A stretch of 42,753 bases of DNA from assembly GCA_014804365.1 (NCBI GenBank), contig JAAUZX010000036.1, positions 39,802 to 82,554 on the forward strand, given 5' to 3'. A model generated the notes under the pieces. The model had not been told where the DNA came from and made no database searches. It saw nothing but the letters and a program-made list of their open reading frames with translations. Source of the stretch: Lachnospiraceae bacterium (GTDB lineage Bacteria > Bacillota > Clostridia > Lachnospirales > Lachnospiraceae). Shown piece after piece: positions 18,683-28,116 of the stretch. Positions within the stretch are counted from its first letter, which is position 1. The number at the start of each line of letters is the position of its first letter. The position numbers and the translations under genes are program-made.

Positions 18683-19438
18683 TTATCTGCACTCTTCCGC
18701 CACTTCATATAAATATTCTCTGCTGCGCTTACCTGTCCTCACAAGAATCTGCATATACATCAACAGCGGCACCACCGAAGCCGCCAGATCTCTGTGTATT
18801 CCCGCCGCCTGCGCAAATTCTTTGATCGTGAAATCGTGTTCCAGTTCATATGGCACAAGTTGTATGAAATCTTCTGTCCGTTCAATCAACACCTCATCAT
18901 AAAGGGTCGTCGGCATTCTGTCGTAACGGCTGGATCCTTTTTTCTTGTCCTTGCTCCACCCGTTGAGCAGTCGATACTCTTCCATATCCAATAAAGGAAA
19001 CACAAAGGACAGATTAGGGTGTCCCAGATATTGTTTAATCTTGTACAGTTCCGGAAAAGCATGATAAACATTCCCGGTTACCGGAGATTTATGTTTTTTC
19101 GATAATTCTCCGGACTCTTCATCCATCCAAATCAACCATTTATAATGAGGGATCGGCAATACTACCGTTACCGGATACAGCGGCAGATATGCCGCCAGTT
19201 TGGGACGCAGTTTATTAAAATTCCCGTTTTGAATCTCTATAATCCGTTCCCCTGTGTAGATATCCGCTATATATCCTTCAATCGGCACTTCATGATAATC
19301 TTCGTTGGGTTCGTAGTACAGCTTCATGACCGCATGCACGGTCTTCTCCTGAAGAGTACCGAATCCGTGAGGATCATTCTGCTTCAACAGCACCTTTAAT
19401 TTCGCTTGTTCGAAAGCTTCTCTGTCCAAAATATTCAC
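18683..19438 (-). CDS. Uncharacterised protein with possible PD-(D/E)XK-like core
   Basis: The 251-residue protein is not one I can name with confidence. It has no membrane segment or signal. Its middle reads EGYIADIYTGERIIEIQNGN (about 63-82 of the upstream frame), with Glu, Asp and E-I-Q spaced as in restriction-endonuclease-like folds. Then come KLRPKLAAYLPLYPVTVVLPI and a KWLIW strand. A helix-turn-helix-like stretch near the end, FTIKEFAQAAGIHRDLAASVV, suggests DNA contact. Start GTG at 19438 has GGAG 8 bases upstream and fits the predicted promoter at 19472-19500; an earlier TTG at 19462 is weaker. Nuclease activity is only an inference. Confidence 0.72.
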   Translation of the reverse strand: MNILDREAFEQAKLKVLLKQNDPHGFGTLQEKTVHAVMKLYYEPNEDYHEVPIEGYIADIYTGERIIEIQNGNFNKLRPKLAAYLPLYPVTVVLPIPHYKWLIWMDEESGELSKKHKSPVTGNVYHAFPELYKIKQYLGHPNLSFVFPLLDMEEYRLLNGWSKDKKKGSSRYDRMPTTLYDEVLIERTEDFIQLVPYELEHDFTIKEFAQAAGIHRDLAASVVPLLMYMQILVRTGKRSREYLYEVAEECR

Positions 19439-19471
19439 ATTCAGTTCTCCACATATGATCAATTTTATAAT

Positions 19472-19500
19472 AGTATATCAGATTTCCTCCTATCGAACAA
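19472..19500 (-). promoter_or_regulatory. Predicted promoter of the 18683-19438 gene
   Basis: On the minus strand TTGTTC (19495-19500) and TATACT (19472-19477) are 17 bases apart. Transcription from here would begin near 19465 and favours the GTG start at 19438. Confidence 0.5.
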
Positions 19501-19547
19501 GTGTTTCCGTCCATCCCGAATATCTGGAATATATTTAGAATATCTGG

Positions 19548-19588
19548 AAAAGCTGGGGAAAAGCAGGAAAAGCTGGAAAAGCTCAAAA
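19548..19588 (+). repeat. Imperfect 9-bp tandem repeat (AAAAGCTGG-like, about 4 units)
   Basis: Four units AAAAGCTGGGG, AAAAGCAGG, AAAAGCTGG and AAAAGCTC follow one another directly before the promoter of the diguanylate cyclase gene. A 12-base GAATATCTGGAA-like unit occurs twice just upstream (about 19518 and 19538). Confidence 0.65.
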
Positions 19589-19592
19589 AAGA

Positions 19593-19621
19593 TTTACATT
19601 TTTGACGATATACTCTATAAT
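19593..19621 (+). promoter_or_regulatory. Predicted promoter of the diguanylate cyclase gene
   Basis: TTTACA (19593-19598) and a perfect TATAAT (19616-19621) are 17 bases apart. Because transcription would start near 19628, the open frame upstream of this point is not translated as part of the cyclase. Confidence 0.65.
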
Positions 19622-19678
19622 ATTGTAAGTTACATTTCTGCAGGCACCGGATTCCTGCACATACGGATGGGAATGAAA

Positions 19679-20767
19679 ATGTTAAAGGAACACCTTACAT
19701 ATATCAAAAAAATACTGACCGGCAATGCACGTATCTCTGACAAGCAGAAATTCAGCGTCATTATTTACTCCGTGGCGATGGTTCATATTTTTCTTGCATG
19801 TGTCTTTGGTTACTATAAGGTTCTTCCGCTATTAATCTTTAACATTCTCAGTGTGCTTACCTATCTGTCCTGCACGTTGCTGGTCCGCTTTGAAAAACTT
19901 CTGTCGGTATACTGGATCACTTACCTTGAAATCATTCTGCACTCCTTTGTCGCAACGATCTGCATCGGATGGCAGTTTGGATTCGCACAGTATATTATTG
20001 CGCTTATTCCCGTAGGTTTTTATATCTGCTATACAATGAATACAAAACGCCGCAAGATGGCTATCGCAACCGCCTCGGCATTCTGCGCCACTGTGGCTTT
20101 CTTAAGCTGTAAGCTATTATCCTTCTATACCACACCGATATATGAGCTTCACATGCTCCCGCTGGAATTAAGGCTATACATTTTTAATTCAATCTGCACT
20201 TTTATATTTCTCATCGTATTTTCTCTGATTTTTATCTCTGAGATGAAACTGTCCGGCACACAGCTGCGCCATCAGAACGCGATCCTCGAAAAACTGGCGA
20301 GCACCGATCCGCTGACCGGCCTGTATAACCGCAGGAGCATGGATGTGTTTCTGCATCAGGCGTTGCAGTCCGATTCGGGTTTCTCCCTCATCATGTGCGA
20401 TATCGATGATTTCAAGAAAGTTAACGATACATATGGTCACGATTTTGGCGATGTCGTTCTGCGGGAGGTTGCCATGATCACGACACAGCACGTAGCTTCA
20501 AACGGATATGTATGCCGGTGGGGCGGGGAAGAAATACTGATATTAGTCAGCAGTTCCGCCAAGGAGAATGTGGGACGCATCGCTGAAAATATTCGCCGTA
20601 ACGTCGCTAACCATGTCTTTGAACTTAACAATAAGTGGATTCACTGTACGCTCACTCTCGGCATATCCACATACAATGACGGTGACACCATAGAGGAAAC
20701 CATAACCAATGCGGACTATAACCTCTATAAAGGTAAGCGGAGCGGCAAAAACAGGGTTGTAGCATAA
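19679..20767 (+). CDS. Membrane-bound diguanylate cyclase (GGDEF domain)
   Basis: The protein (about 362 residues) has six or so membrane helices in the first 190 residues, then a short coil and a C-terminal GGDEF domain. That domain begins at LASTDPLTGLYNRRSMD and has the metal-binding Asp in MCDIDDFKKVNDTYGH. Its active site is RWGGEEIL, a GGEEI form of the motif that retains the key residues. It should make cyclic di-GMP from two GTP. The RxxD inhibitory site five residues before the motif is absent, so product inhibition through it is unlikely. The sensed signal is unknown. Starts at 19667, 19673 or 19679 are all possible; I took 19679 because a purine-rich GGATGGG precedes it. Confidence 0.88.
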   Translation: MLKEHLTYIKKILTGNARISDKQKFSVIIYSVAMVHIFLACVFGYYKVLPLLIFNILSVLTYLSCTLLVRFEKLLSVYWITYLEIILHSFVATICIGWQFGFAQYIIALIPVGFYICYTMNTKRRKMAIATASAFCATVAFLSCKLLSFYTTPIYELHMLPLELRLYIFNSICTFIFLIVFSLIFISEMKLSGTQLRHQNAILEKLASTDPLTGLYNRRSMDVFLHQALQSDSGFSLIMCDIDDFKKVNDTYGHDFGDVVLREVAMITTQHVASNGYVCRWGGEEILILVSSSAKENVGRIAENIRRNVANHVFELNNKWIHCTLTLGISTYNDGDTIEETITNADYNLYKGKRSGKNRVVA

Positions 20768-20820
20768 CTGCCTCCCATAGATCAGAATTTAAATCTGACT
20801 ATGAGAGGCAGTTTATTTAT
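20767..20820 (+). terminator. Strong terminator after the diguanylate cyclase gene
   Basis: ACTGCCTC, CATAG and CAGA pair with TCTG, CTATG and GAGGCAGT around ATTTAAA, followed by TTTATTTAT. The stem begins at the stop codon. Confidence 0.85.
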
Positions 20821-20841
20821 ATTATATAAAATTTCTTGATG

Positions 20842-20865
20842 CATTTTCGAGTTTGCTCGATTTGT
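20842..20865 (-). repeat. Short palindromic repeat, copy C
   Basis: On the minus strand it reads ACAAATCGA then GCAAACTCGAAAATG. This matches the two ends of copy A (11251-11302) with its middle missing. It begins in the stop codon of the 20865 gene. Confidence 0.6.
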
Positions 20866-21605
20866 CACAGTTTCTTTACATTTCTATCCCCATGCAGGAT
20901 ACGCTCCTGATCAGAGGCGCCAATAGGTGCGATCCTGCCATGCCGGTCGTAATAAGTCAGCAGGGTAGAATTCTTGGCCATCGTTTTGCGTCCGTTATCC
21001 GTCACCAGACTGATCACTTGCTCCAAATTGCCGGAACGCAGATATTTCTGAATCTCTTTATCCCGAGTGTCTCCCCGCTGCTGCGAAGAACGCTCAACCT
21101 CCTGCGTATTGCGCAAACGTTCCGGATGCAGTGCAAGATATTCCTCAGTCAGCCGTTCCGGTGCTTGTGTCCCCGGCTCTGTCTTATCTTCCGCCTCAAT
21201 CTGCTCCACCGACGTTTCGTCCTGTGGTATCGGATCATTCCAGATCCTATTAGCAATATCCTTGACCGCCTGTACCAATGCATGCAGCCATGACTGCACC
21301 ATACCGATCAGATTCTGTCCGGTATCCTGCGGTCTCTCTTCCTTCCCGCGCGTCCGGTCAGAGACAGTCTGAGCGCTATTACGGGATAACTCCAACCGTA
21401 CCCCGCCCTGCAGAACAGTGCGGGTGCCGTTGTTAAGCTTTTCGGTTTCCCCGTTCTTCTCTTTCTTATCCTTCTCAGTCGCTTCGTCCTGCGTGGGCTG
21501 ATAATTCAGGCTGAACTTCTCACCGTTATCTGTCTTATCAGCCGCATCCGGCAGCTTCAATTGTGAATAATCATAATATTCGTTTCCGTTTACTCTGTTA
21601 ACCAT
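20865..21605 (-). CDS. Uncharacterised acidic, low-complexity protein
   Basis: The 246-residue protein is not recognised. It has no signal peptide or long hydrophobic helix; a short amphipathic segment, NLIGMVQSWLHALVQAVKDI, lies near residues 98-117. The rest is rich in Glu, Asp, Gln and Thr and probably disordered up to about 165. The C-terminal 60 residues are more ordered: YLRSGNLEQVISLVTDNG is followed by RHGRIAPIGASDQERI. A predicted -10 lies only 7 bases before the ATG and no ribosome site precedes it, so translation may be leaderless. It is separated from leuD by 116 bases. Confidence 0.75.
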   Translation of the reverse strand: MVNRVNGNEYYDYSQLKLPDAADKTDNGEKFSLNYQPTQDEATEKDKKEKNGETEKLNNGTRTVLQGGVRLELSRNSAQTVSDRTRGKEERPQDTGQNLIGMVQSWLHALVQAVKDIANRIWNDPIPQDETSVEQIEAEDKTEPGTQAPERLTEEYLALHPERLRNTQEVERSSQQRGDTRDKEIQKYLRSGNLEQVISLVTDNGRKTMAKNSTLLTYYDRHGRIAPIGASDQERILHGDRNVKKL

Positions 21606-21612
21606 GATAAGT

Positions 21613-21618
21613 ATTATA
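21613..21618 (-). promoter_or_regulatory. Predicted extended -10 element of the 20865-21605 gene
   Basis: The minus strand has TGT followed by a consensus TATAAT, then 7 bases and the ATG. No good -35 is present, but TGn before the hexamer makes an extended -10. Confidence 0.35.
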
Positions 21619-21721
21619 ACAGATTAGAAACTAAAAATCCATAAGATAAGAATCATCCAAAAAAAACGCTTTGACTTGCTGCTAATGTTCGGGTAGCACG
21701 ATAATCCGAAAACATCCAATA

Positions 21722-22210
21722 TTACTTCTGATTAATATAATTCACAAGCCCTTCCGCAGCAATAATCTTCTGCATGAATTCCGGGAATGCCTGCCCTTTA
21801 TAGCTCGTGCCTTTCGTCACATCCGTAATCACTCCGGTATCAAAGTTGACTTCCACCACATCTCCGGCCTCGATCTCTCCTGCCGCCTCCGGACATTCGA
21901 TGATCGGAAGCCCGATATTGATAGCATTCCGATAGAAAATCCTTGCAAACGTCTCCGCGATCACACAGCTTACTCCCGCCGCCTTAATAGCAATGGGCGC
22001 ATGCTCTCTGGATGAACCGCAGCCGAAATTCTTAGTTGCCACAATAATATCCCCTTTGTTCACCTTGTTCACAAATTCTTTGTCAATATCCTCCATGCAG
22101 TGTGTTGCCAATTCTGCCGGATCAGACGAATTCAGGTAACGCGCAGGGATGATTACATCCGTATCCACATTGTCTCCGTATTTAAAAACTGTTCCTTTTG
22201 CTGATTGCAT
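21722..22210 (-). CDS. leuD: 3-isopropylmalate dehydratase small subunit
   Basis: LeuD is the swivelling small subunit of isopropylmalate isomerase, which converts 2-isopropylmalate to 3-isopropylmalate in leucine synthesis. The 162 residues have the short-form length. Signatures are [14 protein letters not shown], the loop [16 protein letters not shown] that contacts substrate, and [14 protein letters not shown]. It follows leuC by 55 bases. The short form pairs with the LeuC type also found in archaea and Clostridia, in agreement with the neighbour. Confidence 0.95.
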   Translation of the reverse strand: MQSAKGTVFKYGDNVDTDVIIPARYLNSSDPAELATHCMEDIDKEFVNKVNKGDIIVATKNFGCGSSREHAPIAIKAAGVSCVIAETFARIFYRNAINIGLPIIECPEAAGEIEAGDVVEVNFDTGVITDVTKGTSYKGQAFPEFMQKIIAAEGLVNYINQK

Positions 22211-22265
22211 AATATACCTCCATTTTATTATTAAGAACTAATTCCATAATTGAGAGAAACTCAGT

Positions 22266-23531
22266 TTACGCTAACTGACACGGGCAGGATATTTTACCTG
22301 TCACTGCGCTTGCCGCCGCTACCGCAGGACTTGCCAGATAAATCTCCGAGTTGACATGGCCCATACGTCCTACGAAATTACGGTTCGTGGTTGATACACA
22401 ACGCTCTCCCTCAGCCAGAATGCCCATATAGCCGCCCAGACATGGACCGCAGGTAGGCGTGCTGACGATCGCCCCCGCCTCAATAAAAGTCTTCAAAAGT
22501 CCCTCTTCCATTGCCTGCAGATAAATCTTCTGTGTGGCAGGAATCACAATACAGCGCATGCCTTCTGCCACATGTCTGCCCTGTAATACCTTTGCAGCAA
22601 TTCTCAGATCATCCAATCTGCCGTTGGTGCAAGACCCGATCACTACCTGATCGATCTTAATATCTTCCTTAATCTCATCGATTGTTTTCGTATTCTCCGG
22701 CAGGTGCGGAAATGCTACCGTAGGCCTTAAGCTGCTAAGATCAATCGTGTATTCTTCGTCATACACTGCATCCTCGTCTGCTTCATAGACTTTGTATTCT
22801 CTTGCGGAGTGTTCTTTCATATATGCAACCGCCAGGTCATCCACTGGGAAAATACCGTTCTTGCCGCCGGCCTCAATCGCCATATTGGCAATGGTAAATC
22901 GGTCATCCATAGAAAGATTCCGTATACCGTCGCCCACGAATTCCATGGACTTATACAGCGCGCCATCCACACCGATCATACCGATGATATGCAGGATCAC
23001 ATCTTTACCGCTGACCCATTCGGACGGTTTACCTGTCAGATTAAATTTGATTGCAGACGGAACCTTGAACCATGCCTTACCCGTCGCCATTCCTGCCGCC
23101 ATATCCGTGCTTCCCACACCCGTGGAAAAAGCGCCCAGTGCGCCGTAAGTACATGTATGGGAATCCGCTCCTATGATCACGTCGCCGGCTACCGTAAGTC
23201 CTTTCTCCGGAAGCAGCGCATGTTCAATGCCCATCTCTCCCACTTCAAAATAATTGGTGATCTCGTTGCGGCGGGCAAACTCGCGCACGCATTTACAATG
23301 TTCCGCCGACTTGATATCCTTGTTCGGTACGAAATGATCCGGAACCAGCGCGATCTTATCCTTATGGAACACACCGTCCACATTCATTTTTTCCATCTCT
23401 TTGATGGCCACAGGACTGGTAATATCGTTTCCCAGCACCAGATCCAGATCCGCTTCAATCAGCTGCCCGGCTTCCACATGATCAAGTCCTGCATGCGCCG
23501 CCAGAATTTTCTGCGTCATTGTCATTCCCAT
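22266..23531 (-). CDS. leuC: 3-isopropylmalate dehydratase large subunit
   Basis: LeuC is the large, 4Fe-4S-bearing subunit of isopropylmalate isomerase. The 421-residue protein has cluster ligands Cys301 in IGSCTNGR, and Cys361 and Cys364 in [24 protein letters not shown] lies at 122-135. The frame is open 40 codons further upstream, but the ATG at 23531 follows AAGGAGG and gives the family length. It is separated from the TetR gene by 130 bases containing a candidate terminator, so leuCD may have its own promoter. Confidence 0.96.
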   Translation of the reverse strand: MGMTMTQKILAAHAGLDHVEAGQLIEADLDLVLGNDITSPVAIKEMEKMNVDGVFHKDKIALVPDHFVPNKDIKSAEHCKCVREFARRNEITNYFEVGEMGIEHALLPEKGLTVAGDVIIGADSHTCTYGALGAFSTGVGSTDMAAGMATGKAWFKVPSAIKFNLTGKPSEWVSGKDVILHIIGMIGVDGALYKSMEFVGDGIRNLSMDDRFTIANMAIEAGGKNGIFPVDDLAVAYMKEHSAREYKVYEADEDAVYDEEYTIDLSSLRPTVAFPHLPENTKTIDEIKEDIKIDQVVIGSCTNGRLDDLRIAAKVLQGRHVAEGMRCIVIPATQKIYLQAMEEGLLKTFIEAGAIVSTPTCGPCLGGYMGILAEGERCVSTTNRNFVGRMGHVNSEIYLASPAVAAASAVTGKISCPCQLA

Positions 23532-23616
23532 AGTTATCTCGTCCTCCTTATTGCATTCATTAATGTAAAAAATTAATTTTGCGAATTCACTTGCCTCCGT
23601 TTTATATTTTATACAG

Positions 23617-23656
23617 AGGAAAACAGGGCTTGTCCGGAAAAACTCAGGCAAGCCCC
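23617..23656 (-). terminator. Predicted terminator after the TetR gene
   Basis: GGGCTTG and CAAGCCC (23626-23632 and 23649-23655) pair, with a loop that can extend by a CC/GG pair, followed on the minus strand by TGTTTTCC. It would separate the ilv part from leuCD, or attenuate read-through. Confidence 0.5.
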
Positions 23657-23661
23657 GTCGA

Positions 23662-24225
23662 TCAATTCATTTCTGCTATTACATCATCCATGGAATGAGT
23701 CGTAATATACTCAAAAAGATCTGCCATCTGCTCAGGCTCCAGACTCATATCCATTTTTATCCACTGAATCACCACAAATGCCATGCACTGCGCATAATAT
23801 TCCGCAACCAAATCCGTTGTCAGACCTCTTGCGGATGCCTTCCGCTCACCGACCTGTTCATCAATAAAAATATACAGAATTTCTTTAATGAACTTTTTGA
23901 CAATACCCTCGCAGGAATCCTGTCCTTCCAGTCTGACAACCTTCTTATAGAACCTTTTGTCCTTCTTAAGATTCTCGAAGATCTTAATCAAGCTCTCACT
24001 GATGCAGCCTGTCTGCATCAACGGAATGACCGGATCAAGGATCTCCGCATGAATCATCCATTCCAGAAGCTCATACTTATCCCTGAAATGATTATAAAAC
24101 GTCGGTCGGATAACACCCGCACCTTCCGTAATTTCCCGAATCGTAATTTTCTCGATCGGCATCTTGAGCGCTAAGTTTTTAAAACTCTCAGCCAGCATCA
24201 GATCCACATTGGTTTTGGATTGCAT
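23662..24225 (-). CDS. TetR/AcrR family transcriptional regulator
   Basis: The 187-residue protein has an N-terminal TetR DNA-binding domain. The helix-turn-helix is [27 protein letters not shown] (written here as [12 protein letters not shown] and then [12 protein letters not shown]), with the typical TFYNHF recognition helix. A C-terminal helical ligand domain follows, of the DhaS-like or TetR_C_8 style. The ATG at 24225 has GGGG about 6 bases upstream; a GTG 4 codons earlier is less well placed. The gene begins one or a few bases after the ilvC stop, so it should be co-transcribed with ilvC. A repressor of the ilv/leu genes is a reasonable guess, but the ligand and targets are unknown. Confidence 0.85.
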   Translation of the reverse strand: MQSKTNVDLMLAESFKNLALKMPIEKITIREITEGAGVIRPTFYNHFRDKYELLEWMIHAEILDPVIPLMQTGCISESLIKIFENLKKDKRFYKKVVRLEGQDSCEGIVKKFIKEILYIFIDEQVGERKASARGLTTDLVAEYYAQCMAFVVIQWIKMDMSLEPEQMADLFEYITTHSMDDVIAEMN

Positions 24226-24238
24226 GGTTAACCCCACA

Positions 24239-25848
<1,610 letters not shown>

Positions 25849-25897
25849 AACATAAACCTTTCCGTGCATGTCCATCATCTGTCATACACCGTCAATC

Positions 25898-25926
25898 ATT
25901 GTATCAATTTAGGGTTCAAAAGTCAA
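25898..25926 (-). promoter_or_regulatory. Predicted promoter before the second ilvN copy
   Basis: On the minus strand TTGACT (25921-25926) and TACAAT (25898-25903) are 17 bases apart. This is one of the better matches in the window and divides the ilv block into two units. Confidence 0.6.
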
Positions 25927-25973
25927 CATGCTGTCTGTCCTCATTCGCATTTATAAGTCGTATCACGCCCCGG

Positions 25974-26465
25974 TTACGGCACATCCGTCTCAAGACACTT
26001 CTGAAGCGCTAAAGTCCCCGTTCTTGCGACTTCCACGATACTGATGGACTGCATCATACCGATAAACAGCTGAATTCTCTCCGGCACATCACATATCTGT
26101 ATGATCATTGTCTTCTTGGACATATCAACGATCTGCGCCTTCATGATCTCGCAGGTCTCCATAATATCCCGCCTGTTTCCCTTGTTATATTTTACTTTCA
26201 TCAACATAAGTTCCCTGCTGACACTGGCCGTCTCATCAAAGGTTTTAACCTTAATGACATCCAGCTTCTTATTAAGCTGCTTTTCAATCTGCTCTATAGT
26301 ACGCTGGTCTCCGCTGCTGACAATCGTCATGCATGATGTTGTCGGATCATCTGTCTCTCCCACTGCAAGACTGTCAATATTGAAACATCTTCGGGAAAAA
26401 AGTCCCGCCACCTTACACAGTACACCGGATCTGTTTTCCACTAAAACCGAATATATTTTCTTCAT
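25974..26465 (-). CDS. ilvH: Acetolactate synthase small (regulatory) subunit, copy 1
   Basis: This 163-residue ACT-domain protein lies just after ilvB (21 bases), the usual place for the partner subunit. The start reads MKKIYSVLVENRSGVL and continues to GLFSRRCFNID, so the Asn/Gly/Asn residues that bind valine are present. A Cys replaces the usual Gly of RRGYNI. The C-terminal domain ends with VEVARTGTLAL. The ATG at 26465 has AAGGA 8 bases upstream; a start 7 codons earlier, directly after the ilvB stop, lacks a site. About half its residues seem to match the second copy at 25351. Confidence 0.9.
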   Translation of the reverse strand: MKKIYSVLVENRSGVLCKVAGLFSRRCFNIDSLAVGETDDPTTSCMTIVSSGDQRTIEQIEKQLNKKLDVIKVKTFDETASVSRELMLMKVKYNKGNRRDIMETCEIMKAQIVDMSKKTMIIQICDVPERIQLFIGMMQSISIVEVARTGTLALQKCLETDVP

Positions 26466-26486
26466 TCCGTTTATCCTTTCATCCAT

Positions 26487-28103
26487 CTATTTCACAAGAT
26501 CCATGGGATCTATCAGACACTCAAGCAGCACGGATTCATCCTTTGCCAGAAATTCCCCGATCGTCTCCTGCGCCCGTTCCATAGTATGAAGGCGCATAAA
26601 TTTCATGTCATATGCCGATGACAGCTTCTCCAAATCCGGACTGCCTGAAAGATCCACCACAGAATAATTATCTTTGTATGTATAATGCTGATATTCACGT
26701 ACCATACCCAGATAGTTATTCTTCAGCACGATGATCTTCACAGGCACATCAAACTGACGCATCGTGGCAAGCTCCATCATAGACATCTGGAAAGAACCGT
26801 CGCCGCACACGGCTACCACCTGTTTTTCCCTGTCGGCCAGCTTCGCTCCCATCGCCGCAGGAATGGAATATCCCATGGTTCCCATACCGCCTGTGGTCAG
26901 GAATCTTCCGTCCTTGACAATATGATTATTGCAGGACCATATCTGATTCTGCCCCACATCCGCCACATAGACCGCATCGTCTTCCATTGCCTCTGACAAC
27001 ATGCGGATAAATTCTGCCGGATCCACATACTCCGGATTTGGTTTCCTGACACGTCCCATGGTATCCCGATACCCGCTTAGCACACGAATCCACTCCTCAT
27101 GTTCACAAGTAAAATCTTCCTCCAGGAAATCCGCGATAATATGTTTCGCATCTCCTACCAACGGAATCGTCGGTCCCACATTCTTACCGATTTCCGCCGG
27201 ATCTACATCAATGTGCACCAGAATCTTATTCTCCGTAATCAGATCGGGCTGACTCACTGCACGATCCGCCACTCTCGCACCCACCATAATAAGCAGATCC
27301 GATTCATTCATGGCACAGTTTGCGTAAGGGTGACCGTTGTTGCCCACCATACCGTAATACATTGGGTGTTTTGTAGGCATGACGCCGATTCCCATCATGG
27401 TGGAAACCACCGGTACTCTGTGTTTTTGTGCAAATTCGCGAAGCTCCTTCTCCGCATCGCTTAAGAGCACGCCGCCGCCGGCACAGATGATGGGACGCTT
27501 CGCTCTGGAAAGTTCCTTCACCACCTTCTTAATCTGCACCGCATGGCCTTTGACCGTAGGCTTATAGGTACGCATATTGACTTCTTCCGGATATTTGAAT
27601 TTGTTTACTACCTCATTCTGGACATCAATAGGCACATCAATCAAAACGGGACCTTTTCTTCCCGAATTGGCAATATAGAAAGCTTCCTTAAAAATTCTCG
27701 GAATCTCATCGGCATCCCGCACCAGATAACTGTATTTCACAAAGGATTCCACCGCACCGGTGATATCCGCTTCCTGAAACACATCAGAACCCAGTAGTTC
27801 ACTGTTAACCTGTCCCGTAATGCACACAAGCGGTATGCTGTCCGCAAAAGCCGTCGCGATACCGGTGATCACATTAGTTGCTCCGGGGCCCGAAGTTACG
27901 GCACAGACACCCACCTGTCCTGTCACCCGGGCCAGACCGCTTGCCGCATGCGCCGCATTCTGCTCTGTACGGATCAGGATCGTATCAATCTTGGAATCCA
28001 GTATACTGTTATAGAAAGGGCATATTGCCACCCCCGGATAACCGAATACATACTTTACGCCCTCTTCTTCCAGGCATTTTACCATTGCATCTGCACCTAA
28101 CAT
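26487..28103 (-). CDS. ilvB: Acetolactate synthase large (catalytic) subunit
   Basis: IlvB is the thiamine diphosphate enzyme that condenses two pyruvates, or pyruvate and 2-oxobutyrate, in the first common step of branched-chain amino acid synthesis. The 538 residues are slightly short for the family. Glu47 in RTEQNAAHAASG activates the cofactor. The FAD-binding middle domain is present, and the cofactor motif GDGSFQMSMMEL extends to the KNNYLGM segment. The GGMGTMGYSIPAA loop precedes it. It follows metH by 13 bases and precedes a regulatory-subunit gene by 21 bases. Confidence 0.94.
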   Translation of the reverse strand: MLGADAMVKCLEEEGVKYVFGYPGVAICPFYNSILDSKIDTILIRTEQNAAHAASGLARVTGQVGVCAVTSGPGATNVITGIATAFADSIPLVCITGQVNSELLGSDVFQEADITGAVESFVKYSYLVRDADEIPRIFKEAFYIANSGRKGPVLIDVPIDVQNEVVNKFKYPEEVNMRTYKPTVKGHAVQIKKVVKELSRAKRPIICAGGGVLLSDAEKELREFAQKHRVPVVSTMMGIGVMPTKHPMYYGMVGNNGHPYANCAMNESDLLIMVGARVADRAVSQPDLITENKILVHIDVDPAEIGKNVGPTIPLVGDAKHIIADFLEEDFTCEHEEWIRVLSGYRDTMGRVRKPNPEYVDPAEFIRMLSEAMEDDAVYVADVGQNQIWSCNNHIVKDGRFLTTGGMGTMGYSIPAAMGAKLADREKQVVAVCGDGSFQMSMMELATMRQFDVPVKIIVLKNNYLGMVREYQHYTYKDNYSVVDLSGSPDLEKLSSAYDMKFMRLHTMERAQETIGEFLAKDESVLLECLIDPMDLVK

Positions 28104-28116
28104 ACTCTAATCTCCC

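Noticed and set aside
19406..19666. N-terminal extension of the diguanylate cyclase frame
   Set aside because: It precedes a strong promoter, overlaps the start of the divergent gene and encodes tandem-repeat low-complexity sequence.
22809..23576. Open frame of 255 codons on the plus strand opposite leuC
   Set aside because: It lies wholly inside leuC, whose frame holds all family motifs. The antisense protein is His/Arg-rich and has no recognisable domain.
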